Of a stretch of 64,000 nucleotides of DNA, positions 1 through 12,032 are shown piece after piece (the first letter of the stretch is position 1; each line of letters starts with the position of its first letter). The notes beneath the pieces are model-generated. The model worked only from the letters and a program-made list of their open reading frames with translations. It made no database searches and had not been told where the DNA came from. The stretch is from Acanthochlamys bracteata. Taxonomy: Eukaryota > Streptophyta > Magnoliopsida > Pandanales > Velloziaceae. The translations under genes and the position numbers were made by a program. Location: positions 6,177,501 through 6,241,500 of the forward strand of contig CM034143.1 in the NCBI GenBank assembly GCA_019914995.1, in the 5' to 3' direction.

Positions 1-750
1 GAGATAGCTAGAGGTCAACAACGTCCGTCGGTTACGCCGGTTTGGTGCAGAGAAACCCTTCCACAACCTCCAGGTCTTACCGGTGGATCTCTCCCTCCGT
101 TGCCTCCCGCATCAAAACACGAGTTTTCAGTCATCGATATACCGTTGCATAAGGTCGAGCAGCTCAAGAGCAAACTCACAGAAGAACTAGGACGGAGGTG
201 CTCTACGTTTGATGCATTGACTTCAATAGCGTGGCAATGCAGAAGTCGCGCGATAAAATTAGCACCTGATGCAGAGGTACATCTTGTCTTCCCGACGGAT
301 GCACGCAGGTTTCTGAAAGAAGACGGCGCTACAGATTACGAAAGATATTACGGAAACTGCGTGTACTTGGTAACGATAACATGCCCTGGTGAGAAGATTA
401 CAAATGGTTCACTCGCAGATGTAGCGAAGGTAATCAAAGCTGCTAAAGACAATCTCCCTAATGAGTTCTCGAAATGGATCAAGGGCGAAATTAGCTTCGG
501 TGATCCCTACAAGTTTGCGAGTTCTTACGGAACTTTGTTTGTGAATGACTGGAGCGCGGTCAGTACCGAAGAGCAAGATTATGGATGGGGAGCACCAGCT
601 TGTGTTCTTCCTCAAGTTGAAGGAAGAAACTCTTGCCTGCTTCTAAAGTCACCCGCAGCAAAGAAATCTGCTCGCTTGCTAACGCAGTGCGTTCAACAGG
701 AGCATCTGCAGAGTTTTGTTCAGCAATTGATGGAGTACTGCAACGAATAA
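1..750 (+). CDS. BAHD acyltransferase, 3' part (gene enters from the left)
   Basis: This is the C-terminal exon of a BAHD-family acyl-CoA-dependent acyltransferase, which esterifies or amidates plant metabolites in the cytosol. The frame is open from base 1 (E-I-A-R-G-Q) to a TAA at 748-750, giving 249 residues, so the first exon and the HXXXD catalytic motif lie outside the window. Visible family marks are P-V-W-C-R-E near bases 40-60, C-S-T-F-D-A, D-A-R-R-F, Y-Y-G-N-C and the structural motif D-Y-G-W-G at about 577-591 (the family consensus is DFGWG). It converges on the next BAHD gene, whose 3' end is 310 bp away. The substrate cannot be read from the sequence. The family call is secure. 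Confidence 0.9.
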   Translation, partial: EIARGQQRPSVTPVWCRETLPQPPGLTGGSLPPLPPASKHEFSVIDIPLHKVEQLKSKLTEELGRRCSTFDALTSIAWQCRSRAIKLAPDAEVHLVFPTDARRFLKEDGATDYERYYGNCVYLVTITCPGEKITNGSLADVAKVIKAAKDNLPNEFSKWIKGEISFGDPYKFASSYGTLFVNDWSAVSTEEQDYGWGAPACVLPQVEGRNSCLLLKSPAAKKSARLLTQCVQQEHLQSFVQQLMEYCNE

Positions 751-1060
751 AGTAAAGTTAAGGTCTTGATAATTTTCTAAGGCGCTAGGTATTCGACATA
801 TTGCCGAAGTGAAACCTTTGTTCTCTGTTGTTGGTTCTGTTTTTGCTTTGCTGTTCTTCTCTGTTGCAGCAGCAAAAGCATCTATTATCTACCAGTTAAT
901 TTCAACGAATTAATAAATGGACTCATAGTTAGTCGCAGAGCATTATCATCCCTTTCTGGTATTTTAATCTTCGTGTTTTGCCATAAACTGAATTAGAGGA
1001 CTTCAAATGGCATTTATTACTTTAACATTACATTCGTAATAAACAGTTTACAGAATGGTA
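751..1060. other. Convergent intergenic gap
   Basis: These 310 bp lie between the stop codons of two convergent BAHD genes and must hold both 3' UTRs. I see no further gene. Confidence 0.6.
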
Positions 1061-2405
1061 CTAAAATTTTAAGAGCTGCTTAGCGAAACTTCCCAAGTGC
1101 TCTTGTTTCAGAAAATTGGTAACCAAGCGAGTAGTACCACCGGAGAGATTTGAATTCGGAGTAGGGGAGCTTAGAAGAAGACATGCATTCCTTAGCTCGA
1201 ATAACGGACGAACGTATTTAGGTGCTCCCCAACCGTAGTCGTAATCTTTGTTGCCAACTCTGCTCCAGTCAGTCACAAAGAATGCTTCGTATGAATTTAC
1301 TAGTTTATATGGGTCTGCATTCATGCCTTCTCCCTTCATCCATTTAAAGAAGTCCGTAGGGACGTTGTCCTTCGCAGATTTGATCAGTTTCACGATTTCA
1401 ATGAGTTCCCATTCTGCAATGCTGCGACTCGTGCTTGTGACGGTGACTAGGTATATGCAGTTCCCGTAGTACCCAACCGTCGGTAGTACATCATGTAGCA
1501 GGTTACGCACATCTATGGGGAAGATGAGATGAACTTCCTTGTCTGGATCGAAGTTTATAGCTCTAGTTCTAGACTGCCAGATCTTGCTAGCAATGACATC
1601 GAAAGTCGAGCACCGGAAACCAAGCACTTCAGTGAATCTGTTTTTGATCTTGTTGATATGAGTCAGAGATATGTCGAACTTTGAGAACTCCAGCTTGAGA
1701 GGAGATGTTGGCGAAAGCCCGGCAGGAGGATGGTAAGGTTTCGGCAACATGTCTCGGAACCAAACCGGTTGAATTGATGGACGTGGAGGTCCTGTGGCTA
1801 ACTCCGCAACTGCCTTCATGAACTGCGAGATTCCTGTACCGTCTGTAATTGCATGACTCGAACTCAAGCCAACAACAAATCCTCCACAGACGAATGTTGT
1901 TATCTGAAAGTTAAGACGAGACATAGTTATATATATAAATATTCTGGTAACCCTTTAACATAAACATACACTACTGAATCTAACAAATAGTTTCACCTGC
2001 AACATAGTGATCAAGCATGTAGGATCAAGCAATTGGGCAGGAGGCTGAGGGAGGAGTTCCTCCTTGTGGATTTTCAGTGGGTAGTCCAAGTAGTCGACAT
2101 CCTCTAACGTGCAATCGGCCTCGGCTTCAACAAACCAGACACCACCACCAGTGCAATCTACCTGCAACTCTCCTTCCTCCGACACCACAAACACTCCGGC
2201 CAAAGGATAGTATTCAACCAGAGCTTTCGAGAGCGCATCTCTTATGACCTTGGCCGGCGCATCATGACGACCATGATCATAGACAAACAACGTATCCATC
2301 ATCGTCAGGTTTGAGGAGACCTTGTCTTGCTGGCAGTTTGCCAGATGGAGTAAGCTCTGATGGCTTAACGAAGGATTCGAACACCTTGCTCACTGAGAAT
2401 CTCAT
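1061..2405 (-). CDS. BAHD acyltransferase, two exons, probable one-base frameshift in exon 1
   Basis: A second BAHD gene on the minus strand. Exon 1 is 1997-2405 (ATG at 2405, opening M-R-F-S-V-S-K-V) and exon 2 is 1061-1903, joined by a GT-AG intron at the usual BAHD position just before the T-F-V-C-G-G strand. Exon 2 carries the catalytic H-A-I-T-D motif at its residues 17-21 and D-Y-G-W-G near the C-terminus. The N-terminal frame ([12 protein letters not shown]) does not run into the downstream family frame ([10 protein letters not shown], from 2302). The frame changes around 2335-2341, and one surplus C in a CTGCCAG context would explain it. With that base discounted the protein would be about 416 residues, normal for the family. 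Otherwise translation from the ATG at 2302 would give an N-truncated enzyme. The cause may be a real mutation or a consensus error. Confidence 0.8.
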
Positions 2406-3968
2406 GGTAGTCAGCTTGGAGGGTTCGAGCTTCCACTGTGAGGTATATATGAATAAAATTCTCGGTTTTACATATTTTAATTATTTTTTAAATTAAAAAA
2501 ATTATTTTTTAAAATATATTAAAAATACTTTATGTTTGAAAGAAAATTTTATATGCAATTCAAAAGACTACTAAAATTAAATATTGTGGAGGAGGATGAT
2601 GCATGAACATGATTAAACATAACTGTCTATATCTTCGTTACTCCAGACAAAGATATAATCTTCAGTTACATTTCATGTTTTTTTAATGCAAACGTGAGGC
2701 ACGCCCTTCTGCTTCAAGCTAAAATTAATAGTAAATTAAGGTCACCGCTGGGCTCTCTCATACGCACATCAAGACATGGTCGATTAAAGAATTAAGGACT
2801 TCCACTTTCTATAAGGGCGTGCTTTTCAAATAAAATTGAATTTCATTGAACTAATTTATAAAAGTAAATCCAGCAAATATAAATTAGAGAAAAATTAAAA
2901 TATATGAAATAAATTTAAATTTAAAATTTTGATAAAAAAAGTAAATTTTGTACGTTGGAAGAATTTTTTAATAAAAATAGAATCTAATAAAAGTAAATTT
3001 TGAAATAAAAGTTTTAAAATAAACTACGTAGAGTTTACAGTAATAGAGCTTAGAAGTAGATTTTAATATAGAATAAAAGTAAAATTTATAGTGACAAAAT
3101 TAATATGAAAATAGTTTGAACTTAAAATTGTTAAAAACTAATAATTTAGGAATAAATAAATTGTCATTAAATACAATAAATGCTTTTTGTTTTGTTTTGG
3201 CTTTCACGATCCTGCATGTGAGTATCAATCAATCATTGTATTAAAAAAGAAAAGGCAAAGGAAGGGGGGCAAGCTCAGCCAAGCGACAGACAAGATATGC
3301 AAAAGATTCCGGTGCAACCCTAGGATTTTTTAAAGTATTTATAAATTTTTTTAAATAATATACTTTTATTTTATTTTTAAAAAAATTAAGTAGTAATAAA
3401 ATTTTATACTAAAAGTTTTCTTTTTTTAAAATTTTTAAAATAAAATTTCAAAATTTTATATAAAATTTATTAAAAAATTAAAACGAAAGTCGATAAATAA
3501 ATTTTGAAAAACGCTCTAGTAAATGCTCCCTATAATGTCAATTTAATTCAATCATATAAAAATTTGCAGATGTATTCATTTTTACCCATAAACATTAAAT
3601 TATATTACGGTGGCATACCCCAGGATTAAATAAATGTAGGAGGCCAACAGCTAGACCCATGCATACGTTTTATTTCGAGTGCATTATTGATGGGTTTTAA
3701 TACATCTGTAAGTACGTGGACAAATAATAACCGTAGAACAGTCAGAATACTTAACGTTATTTAAATAATCTCTTCTTTCAAACCCAAATCATTTTTTTGT
3801 GCAAAAAGAATGCACCTTCCGATTGCCTTCCTTTCTCTCCTTGTATAATATCTAAGTATAGAAAATAGAGGGGAACTATCCGTGCTTCTTATAACTGTGC
3901 AATCCAAACACAGCATAATTCTTATCGAGCTCAAAATAATGAAAAAGCTAAACCAGCTCTGTTACTTA
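2406..3968. other. AT-rich intergenic region upstream of the 1.1-2.4 kb BAHD gene
   Basis: About 1.56 kb of very AT-rich DNA, with many runs such as AAAATTTT and TTTTTAAA. It must contain the promoter of the minus-strand BAHD gene. I see no supported coding region or clear transposon end before the element that starts at 3969. Confidence 0.5.
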
Positions 3969-6900
3969 GGGCATGTTTGGCTTACTTATTTGCTGCTTTT
4001 AGTAAAAAATAAGCACTAAACAGTAAATAAGATATTTGACACTCGGTGCTTTTTGTTAAAGTAAGCCGCTTATTTTACTAGAAAGCAGAAGCATCAAAAT
4101 AATGCTTTTCAAAAAAAGCAGCACGGAGATTCTTCTCTTCAGACTACGTAAAAGACACTTTTGCTCACATCAAGTTAAAACAATTACAGAGTTTATAAAT
4201 CATTTTAACTTCTTTATTCTCTCAACATTTTTTTATTTCTTCCTCACTCTCCCGATCTCTCACTCACCTCCTCTCCGCAGCCCCTCCCTCCTCTCCTCAC
4301 CTCCTCTCCGGCGTTCTCACCCAAGTATAAAGACTCCCCCCACCGTCCGGCTATCGGAGTTCTTCAACTTTCCTCAAGCGTCCGTCTTGTAGTTAAAAAA
4401 TATCACAGGAGCTCTAGCTCCGATTCAAGCGCTGATCACCTCACTGGAAGAGAATACGCAGACAACTCAGAGAAGCAAAGGAAAAAACTTGGTCGATCAC
4501 CGGAGCTTTCGGACACCACTGCAATGAGGGCCAATGTTAGTTTTACATCATCTCGTTTGATTTGATATATTCTGGTGCCGCTCGTTTAATTTATAATCAA
4601 TTTCGTTGCATGCTTGTTTGGTATGGTTTCTTTTCTTCCTTCAAATCAATCAATATACCTGATATTGTTTGCTTCGTGTTGTAGGCTAAATTAGGTGAGA
4701 TTATATTAATTTTAGACTGAAACTTCGGCAAAATGATACGATTGTTTCTAATTTGTTCGACTTTCTAACCAGCGTAGATCTGATGTTAGATCTTCAATTG
4801 TTTTTACTGAAAGATGATAGTCTTGTAGATTGCAGTGTGATTTGTAATGAAATGTTAGCTTTGGAGCATGCTTTTGGAATACCAGTTGTGGCTATGCTCA
4901 TGTGCTGGAAATGCACCAACATTGTTGTTCATGGCATCAACTGATGAATGAGAACTGTCGCTTCTAATTTTTCTGCCTCTATCATAACAGTGATAGTTCT
5001 GTCTCAAATATCTAATTTGTGTTTAGGGTGTAGCTTGTGTATTGCGTTTAAAATCTGATTGGTAGAAGGAGGAAAATTATTGGCTGTTCAGTATACATTG
5101 TGTTGGAAAGCAATTAGCTTTTGGAGATTATTTGTGTAGATTTATCTTGTCGATGTTGTTTTATGTTTTTGGCCTGGCACTTTAGATGTTATGGTTGAAA
5201 CTGAACCTTAGGAAAATTTCTTCTTCTTCTCCTCTTTGCTGATTACTTTTTCTTCTTCACCAAATTACTTCTTCCTCGATCAATTGATCATCCGCTGCAG
5301 ACGGCGGAGGAGAATGAGATCGAGAAAAAGAAAAAGGAGACGAAGGAAAAGGGGAAGAAGCCACTGACTTGGCCTAGAACAGCTGGCCCAGAGGAGCAGT
5401 TCTTCTAGGACAGCTGAGCCTCAGAGAGCAGCCCATTTCTCTGTGAGATTTTTCTCAACTTCCTAACTTGTTCAAAATTTGTGAGATTTTTCTATTTTTA
5501 TGATGATTCTGGCCATAAGCAAGTAAAAGATCAATTTGCATGCCATCCAACAGTGAAATTCTACACCTAATTGCTAGAATGGTGACTTCAAGGACATAAG
5601 TCAGTCATAACTATACTCATAGCCTGTCTGAAGTGTTGGTTGAACAGATGATGCCAAAAATGTAGCTTGCCTCCTCCTGTCAATTTTAATAACAAGAGTG
5701 ATATTTACTGATTCAGAAAATAATATGAATAATAGACACCTCCTTTATCAATGTGTTTCTAGAAATTTGCTCTTACCTTGAATTTCGTTAGTTGCAACAG
5801 TTTGCCATTGTGATATGGTGCTAAAACTTTTTTACTGATGCTATTTCTTAATTTCAAGTAGTGTACCAGAAAAACTACAATATCTATTCCCTGAAAGACG
5901 TAAAAACAGTGGTAGCAACTGAAAAGAGTAAGTTCTGCAGATACTTCTTCCATACTTGCATCTCAATTTTGCGTGAGATTGTAAGTTTCGACCAGCCATA
6001 CTCAGAGTTGCAAGATGATATGGCGATCGTGTCCTCAAGCTGTATGCCTGCAGCACAAGAGCAAAAGTTGAGCTACCTGCAGTACCATGATCGACGCAAT
6101 ACGTTCGCTTCTTATGGATTGGTTGTAGGGAGTCCTTAGTTTCCTGCACGTGGGTGAGGTATTACCTACTTGTATTACCCCGTACCAACTTAATACGGGA
6201 GAGGATCAACTTTTATGTGTTCTAGCCTCTGTACACAATTATTTTATGTGAGATTGAAATAGTCTTGTGCTGATATGCAGTGTGATCTTTTGCTTTTTGT
6301 ATAAACTAGAATGGAACAAGTGCTACGGATAATAGTTTTAAAAATTTTGTCAAATGAAGTGAATTGTCTTTCACTATAATTCATATAATACTAATTCTGG
6401 TTCAATTGTTTTTGTGCTAGCGATTATAAGCTTCTATATTAGTTTAATTTCATTGCTTTAAAGTTTCATGCAAAATCTCAGTAGATAATATACTGCTGTA
6501 ATATTCTGGCATGTTATCTTATCAATATATTTGATGTATATATATATATTATGGTAACTCCGTGTATGATATTACAGAATAAATAACAATATATTCATAT
6601 AGTTAAAAATAATTTGAAAATATTGTTATAAATTAATAATAATATATTTATTAATAAATTTATAAATATTATTATAAAAAATATTAAGTAAAAAATATTT
6701 TAAAAGTATGTTATAAAATTAGTTTTCAAAAAACTAAATACTACATAAACATAGATTTAAAATTTAAATAGTATATTATTTATTATATACTTAAGGGCAT
6801 TTCAGTTATTATATATCTTATTCACTTATAAGCACAAGTTTAGCCAAATATATCTATAATTTTTTTTTACAAAAAAGCTTTAAACAGTAAAATTTATCCA

Positions 6901-7028
6901 AACATAATTTTAAAAAAAGTAGCTTTTTAATCAAAAGTTCACCAGCCGTTTTTTTCAGCAAAAATACATAAACAGCAGAGCAGCTTTCGTCCGAAAGCTC
7001 TAAATTTAAAGCTTAGCCAAACATGTCC
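3969..7028. mobile_element. 3,060-bp PIF/Harbinger-like DNA transposon, apparently non-autonomous
   Basis: The left end reads GGGCATGTTTGGCTTA and the right end, on the opposite strand, reads GGACATGTTTGGCTAA. This is an imperfect terminal inverted repeat with 13 of the first 14 bases matching. TTA flanks both ends (3966-3968 and 7029-7031), the 3-bp target duplication typical of PIF/Harbinger elements. The interior holds no recognisable DDE transposase or Myb-like partner. It does hold less AT-rich patches that look gene-derived: a CTCC-rich stretch at 4250-4350, an open stretch at 4405-4525, and a patch at 5300-5408 after a CTGCAG that encodes a Lys/Glu-rich run ending T-W-P-R-T-A-G-P-E-E-Q-F-F-stop. 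None matches a family I know. These could be captured exons or decayed element genes. The superfamily call rests only on ends and TSD. Confidence 0.72.
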
Positions 7029-7198
7029 TTAATCTAGAGCTGCTGTTATTAGCCAAAACTGGCCATTTATATTTCGGTCGAACTCATACTTTTTTTTTTC
7101 CACTAATAATTAGCCTAAAAACACTCCAATCTTATTAGAAACTAATTAAACACATAACGAATGCAGCAACTAATTAAGCTAGCTAATTAATTAAACCC

Positions 7199-8740
7199 TT
7201 AAGCTTTGAAGTTGAACTGCTGATTGAAACTGTGGAGATGCTCTTCTTCGAGGAAGCGCGCCAGAATGCGAACGCCTGGCTGCTTCGATGCATTTGACCT
7301 GAGAAGCATGCAGATGCTGTCTCTCCAATGCTCAGCTAACATAGGTTGTATACAGAACGGTGATCCCCAACCAAAATCATGATCTTCTCTGTCAATTATG
7401 TTCCGCCAATCAGTGACGAGAAAAGATTCGTACAGCGCCCAGAGTGGTACATAATCCACCTTCAACTCTCCACTCGCCATTTTCTTAATATTGTTCCCAA
7501 TATTGTCCTTCGAGTTCTTGATGATCTTGACAATGTCCGCAAGCTCTCCGTCCTTCACCTTCTCTGCAGGAGCTGTGATTATCTGCATATACAAACAGTT
7601 TCCGTAATAACCTTCAGCAAGTTCGGGTACCTTATCGGTTAAAAATCTCCGAGCATCAGTAGCGACAAGGAGGTGAACATCTGTGTCAGGTGCGAAGTTT
7701 ATCGCACGAGTTCTGTTCTGCCAGATCGTTGCAGCTACCACATCGAACGAGGAACAACTTCGACCTAGTTGTGCATTGATCTTCTCTTTGAGCCGATCAA
7801 TGTGAGACATTGGTATATTGAATGAAGAAAACCCCACCTGATTAGAATCTGGTATTATAACTTGTGCCATAGGTTGTTCAGGGAGTGGGAACTGATCTCT
7901 ACACCAAACTGGCTTGATTATAGGCTGAGATAGACCTCTCGCGATACCGCCGAGTACCGTTATTATTTGTCCGAACCCGTTGCCATCAACCATCGAATGA
8001 CTTACCTGCAAATATAACGCCAATCCTCCGCAAGCGAATATCGTCACCTACATTTATTTGCATATGTTAACTAAGATTGGGGATTTTTAAAGATGAAATA
8101 ATTATTCCGCAAAAGCTCGATCTTTTTAGCTTGATGCGTGAACACAGATGAGTAGTTTTTCATGATAGAAATTGATTTCAATAGCTAGAGTGAATGTGGC
8201 TCAGGCTTTTGACTCTAGGTAGCTAAACAGGTTGATCCAAAGATTTAAATTAACATAAGAGTATTTCGACATTAATTAGGTAGCTAAGCAGTTGTTCACC
8301 TGAACCATCATTATGTAGAACATAGAGTCATGATCTTGAAGATCTTTAGTCGGGGCGAGGTCTTCCCTAGCGATCTTCATCGGATAGTCGAGATAATCGA
8401 CTTCCGCCAACGTGCAATCGGCGGCAGCTTCAACAAACAAGACGCCATCCCCGGTGCAATCCACTTCGACGTTGACTCCCCATGGCATCCCCTCCTTTGG
8501 GGTAACAACAAACCTTCCGGCCAAAGGGTAGTAAGAAACCAAAGCCTTCGACAATGCTTCCCTTATGACTTTCCCAGGATTATCCCCCCCGTGCTTGTAA
8601 ACTAAGACGGCATCGACCCCTGCAATTACCGGAAAATGCTTGTCCAACCATGACAACTGGAGTTTGCCGGACGGCGTTTGCTCCGACGGCTTCACCAAGG
8701 ATTCAGACACCTTGGACACATTGTAGATCTTGCTACCCAT
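7199..8740 (-). CDS. BAHD acyltransferase, intact, two exons (left parental copy)
   Basis: A complete BAHD acyltransferase gene. Exon 1 is 8300-8740 (ATG at 8740, M-G-S-K-I-Y-N-V) and exon 2 is 7199-8047, with a GT-AG intron of 252 bp, giving 429 residues. The catalytic H-S-M-V-D lies at about residues 164-168 and the structural D-F-G-W-G at about 371-375; both are at family-typical positions and intact. N-terminal marks are [12 protein letters not shown] and Y-Y-P-L-A-G-R. It should transfer an acyl group from CoA to an alcohol or amine, but the substrates are not predictable from motifs. The gene is nearly identical in its 5' half to the copy at 12.9-14.4 kb and more diverged from the copy at 18.6-20.1 kb. 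It lies 170 bp from the right end of the 3-kb transposon, downstream of its own stop codon. Confidence 0.93.
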
Positions 8741-10200
8741 TCAAATCGATCAACAGCTTAATTAGTTTGCGAATATATTGCTTACTACCTAGCTAGCAAA
8801 CTTAATATAGACAGGTAGATAGATAGATGCCGATAGAGAGAGAGAGAATAAAAAAATATCTCCCATCGTGTTAATTTGTTGAACATGTTGTGCATGCATA
8901 GAATTGAAATATAAAAGAAATACTCAAAGTAAATCAGACGTAGCTGTAGTTCGCATCTCTAATGAGCAACTCATGATCCAAAACTTTAAAATGAAAATAA
9001 AAAACTTGCAGATGTAATCAAATACCCAAAAAAAACTTCGTATCTTATCTCTTGCTGCAGCATTAAATATACTTGGACAGCGCTGAGATCCACATTTTAA
9101 GTAAAATATTTAAAATGAAATGCACGCATCCAGGTACTATCTTCTATGTACTGATTGATTATATATCGTACCTGTTTCGAATAATCCACCACATGGCAGT
9201 TGGCCATTTTCTCTCTACCAACTTTGAATGAATTCCCAAATAAAAATCCAATCTTTCACCCATACATGAAAAGACAAAACCCAACCACAACTTATCATTT
9301 TGATCAGATCAAACACTTCCACTCATAAATTTGAACAAAAATATTCACTACTTTCTATAAGTAGTACAACTGAAAAGTTTAACCGCTGTCGCTGCGTTGT
9401 TGATGCTGCAATTCACTTTCACTTTCACTTTCTCTCATCAATTAATTTAATCTTAAACCTACAAATATTCACCCAAAAATACAACTAAACTTGATCCAAA
9501 CAGTTTGACAACAGTCGTTCTAACAGAAGTAGCTAATAACAACAACTACTACTTAGAGAATTTGATAACAACAAAAGAAAGAAGCATGACAAAGTCGTGA
9601 TTCGTTATCTCTGTTGTGGAGGCCGAGTCACAGGAGGAAGTATGCCGCTTGATATCGCCGTCGATGAAGGAGAGAAATTTCACTGCCAAAATGTCGACCA
9701 CCTTCGAAGATGTTTTCACCTTATCTTAGTGTTGTACCTCAATTTAGCATGGTGTGGTGAATGAACACTTTATACATTGATTACTAAATTTTTCTTGAAT
9801 GCAAATGGAAATCTAAATGTTGACTTACTTCTGGGCTGTGAGTGAACGTAGTTTTGGTAACTCTTTTTGTAATGTATTTTTTATCTTCTCCTAGTGTGAT
9901 TGAGTAAGTAATTTATTTCATTTCAGAACAGGTAATCCGTTTCATACAATTTATTATATAGTACGTAGCCCGTATAAATTCAATTTTAAAAAAAAAAAAA
10001 AATACTTCGCTGTAAGGACAAGTGTTAAGAAATATTTAGTTTCATATTATTTATAAATAATTTTGAAATAGTATTTATTAAAATTTAGGCTTATTTTTTT
10101 ATTGTCAATTAATTTTGACAAAAATTTTAAATTTGTCACACTCTTCATATACTTATTTGGAAACAAATTAAATATATAACGAATACAGTAACTAAACTCT
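8741..10200. other. Intergenic promoter region, unit 1
   Basis: This is about 1.46 kb upstream of the 7.2-8.7 kb BAHD gene. It holds GATA-like (TAGATAGATAGA, near 8815) and GAGAGA (8835-8848) short repeats, and a less AT-rich patch at 9590-9730 with a short open frame (ATG near 9641) that I cannot assign. The same sequence recurs at 14416-15869. Confidence 0.6.
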
Positions 10201-10300
10201 TTAAGAAGGTAGCTCCTTATCGCTGAAGTTGAACAGCTGATTGAAACTTTCGAGATGCTCTTCTTTGACAATGTGCCCCATAATAGGAATGCCCGGCAGC
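10201..10300 (-). pseudogene. BAHD C-terminal tail remnant, copy 1
   Basis: The minus-strand frame reads P-G-I-P-I-M-G-H-I-V-K-E-E-H-L-E-S-F-N-Q and continues to a TAA at 10201-10203. It aligns with the last about 33 codons of the neighbouring BAHD genes (K-E-E-H-L-E-S-F-N). Nothing upstream of it belongs to the same gene. It abuts a plus-strand BAHD fragment that begins within four bases, which marks an inversion or deletion junction. Confidence 0.82.
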
Positions 10301-10303
10301 TAG

Positions 10304-11009
10304 CTTCCTCAACAACTTCCCATGCCACCTCCTAATTTTGACTTATTTGTGAAGCTCGTTCCTTGCGTAGTTGATATACCCATGTATCAGATTCGTAAGC
10401 TCAGAGACAAGATCAGCAAACAACTGGGCTGCAGATCATGCTCTACGTTCGATGTCATAGCTGCTACGATCTGGCAGAATCGAACTCGCGCCATAAGCTG
10501 CGCGTCTGACGAAGATGTCTCGATGAACGTTCCCATGGATGCACGGAGGTTTCTGCAGCAAGATAACCTTGCGTTAGTATCTACTGCTAATTTTAACGCT
10601 AACGCTTACTACGGAAACTGTTTGCACCAGCTGCCTATCTCAACTACTGCTCGTAAGGTTGCAGAAGCAGATCTCGCCGACATCATCAAGATAATCATGG
10701 ACGCTAAAGACAGTGTTCCGGAGAAGTTTCAAAAAGTTGCTTAACGGAGAAACGAAAATTGAACTGGATCCGTTGATGGCATCGGACAGGTCTTTCCTTG
10801 TAAATGATTGAGGCACCGTCTCGATAATGAAACTTATGACTTCGGGTGGGGATCACCGTTTTGCACCGTCCCTTTTATGGAAGTAATAAACGCTTGCATT
10901 ATAGTCAGGTCACCGCCGGCGAAGCAGCCGGAGGGCATTCGCTTGTTTTCTCAGTTTCTCAAAACAAGAGCACTTGGATAGTTTCACGCAGCAGTTCAAT
11001 TACAATTGA
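10304..11009 (+). pseudogene. Truncated, frameshifted BAHD exon, copy 1
   Basis: A plus-strand BAHD second-exon fragment. It starts at L-P-Q-Q-L-P and runs through V-D-I-P-M-Y-Q-I, C-S-T-F-D-V, D-A-R-R-F, Y-Y-G-N-C and D-F-G-W-G to a TGA at 11007-11009. The first exon and the HXXXD motif are missing, so it cannot be a working acyltransferase. Against the otherwise open twin at 15.97-16.68 kb it has an extra A near 10731-10735, a missing G near 10809 and an extra A near 10959-10962, which break the frame three times. Either it is a decaying pseudogene or these are consensus errors. Confidence 0.85.
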
Positions 11010-12001
11010 CTATCCATTCGATCTTCATTCTATTCTGTTAGGGATGTTTTTTATCCGAGACTATGGAGCATGTAATTCTCAAATTTCTTATTAATAATGT
11101 TTAATTTGTAGAAGTTGCAATTACTTGTATTTTTTTTTTGCGAATCTTTGTTTTATACATGTAAGTTAGACGTCAAGGAAACTATAAAAAATGAGTGAAC
11201 CAATAGCAAAAAAAAAATAATTTTATCAGCACTCTCTAATATTTTCTCAACCTAATATGAAAATTCATGTATATAATAATCCTCTAAAAAGCGTGGAAGA
11301 GAGAAAGTTGAAATCTTTTCAAAGTGAGCAAAAAGTCCATCTGACAAAGAGAGCAAGGTGTATGGCAGCCTTCTATGTGCCGCTCACCTGCTTTGAGCAT
11401 GATCTTTGTTTTCTTTTTTCAAAAGTATTTTTACTACTCTAAATTTTATTTTTACTAAATTTTATTTCTTATTAAATACTATTTGTATAGAAATTCATTT
11501 TCGTATAATCTAATTTCATATAATTAAAGCATGCTTTTAATATATTGGTATTCTCATCGAGAGAGGATTACATGGTATTTATTTGTCCAAAACTGTTATA
11601 AAAAAAAAAAAAAAGAAACTGTTCTATCTTAAGAGGCAATTGTTCATCATGATCCTTATGCACTAGAGAGGAAACAAATTATTTTAAGACAACAAACATG
11701 CATTTCCGCTAGAGGATTATTCCACAAAAATAATCAAATATATATGTACGATTGCTTTGCCGCTTCTTTTAGCGTGTGAGAATATTTTTGAAATAAAATT
11801 CTTTTAAGATAAAAAATAAATTTTATTTTTTTGATTTAAAAATAACAATAATAATAAGTAATAAAAGATTTTATTATGTAAATTTTTTTATATTTTTAAA
11901 TAAATTCTCTAAATATTTATAAATATTATATTTCAAAATTATAAAATTAAAAAGCTAATTTTGATGAATGCTCCGCCAAAACGCCCTATTAGAGAATTAT
12001 C

Positions 12002-12032
<31 letters not shown>

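Noticed and set aside
5841..6149. Overlapping 92- and 102-codon frames inside the 3-kb element, considered as a transposase or captured gene
   Set aside because: No transposase or other family motif on either strand; left within the element description.
7379..7642. 87- to 91-codon plus-strand frames repeated opposite each BAHD gene (also at 8330, 13057, 14006, 18724, 19658)
   Set aside because: They are antisense shadows conserved only because the BAHD exons are duplicated.
12001..12031. Long poly-A run, considered as the tail of a retrocopy
   Set aside because: No coding remnant or target duplication lies upstream, and the twin unit shows it is an unstable homopolymer in AT-rich DNA.
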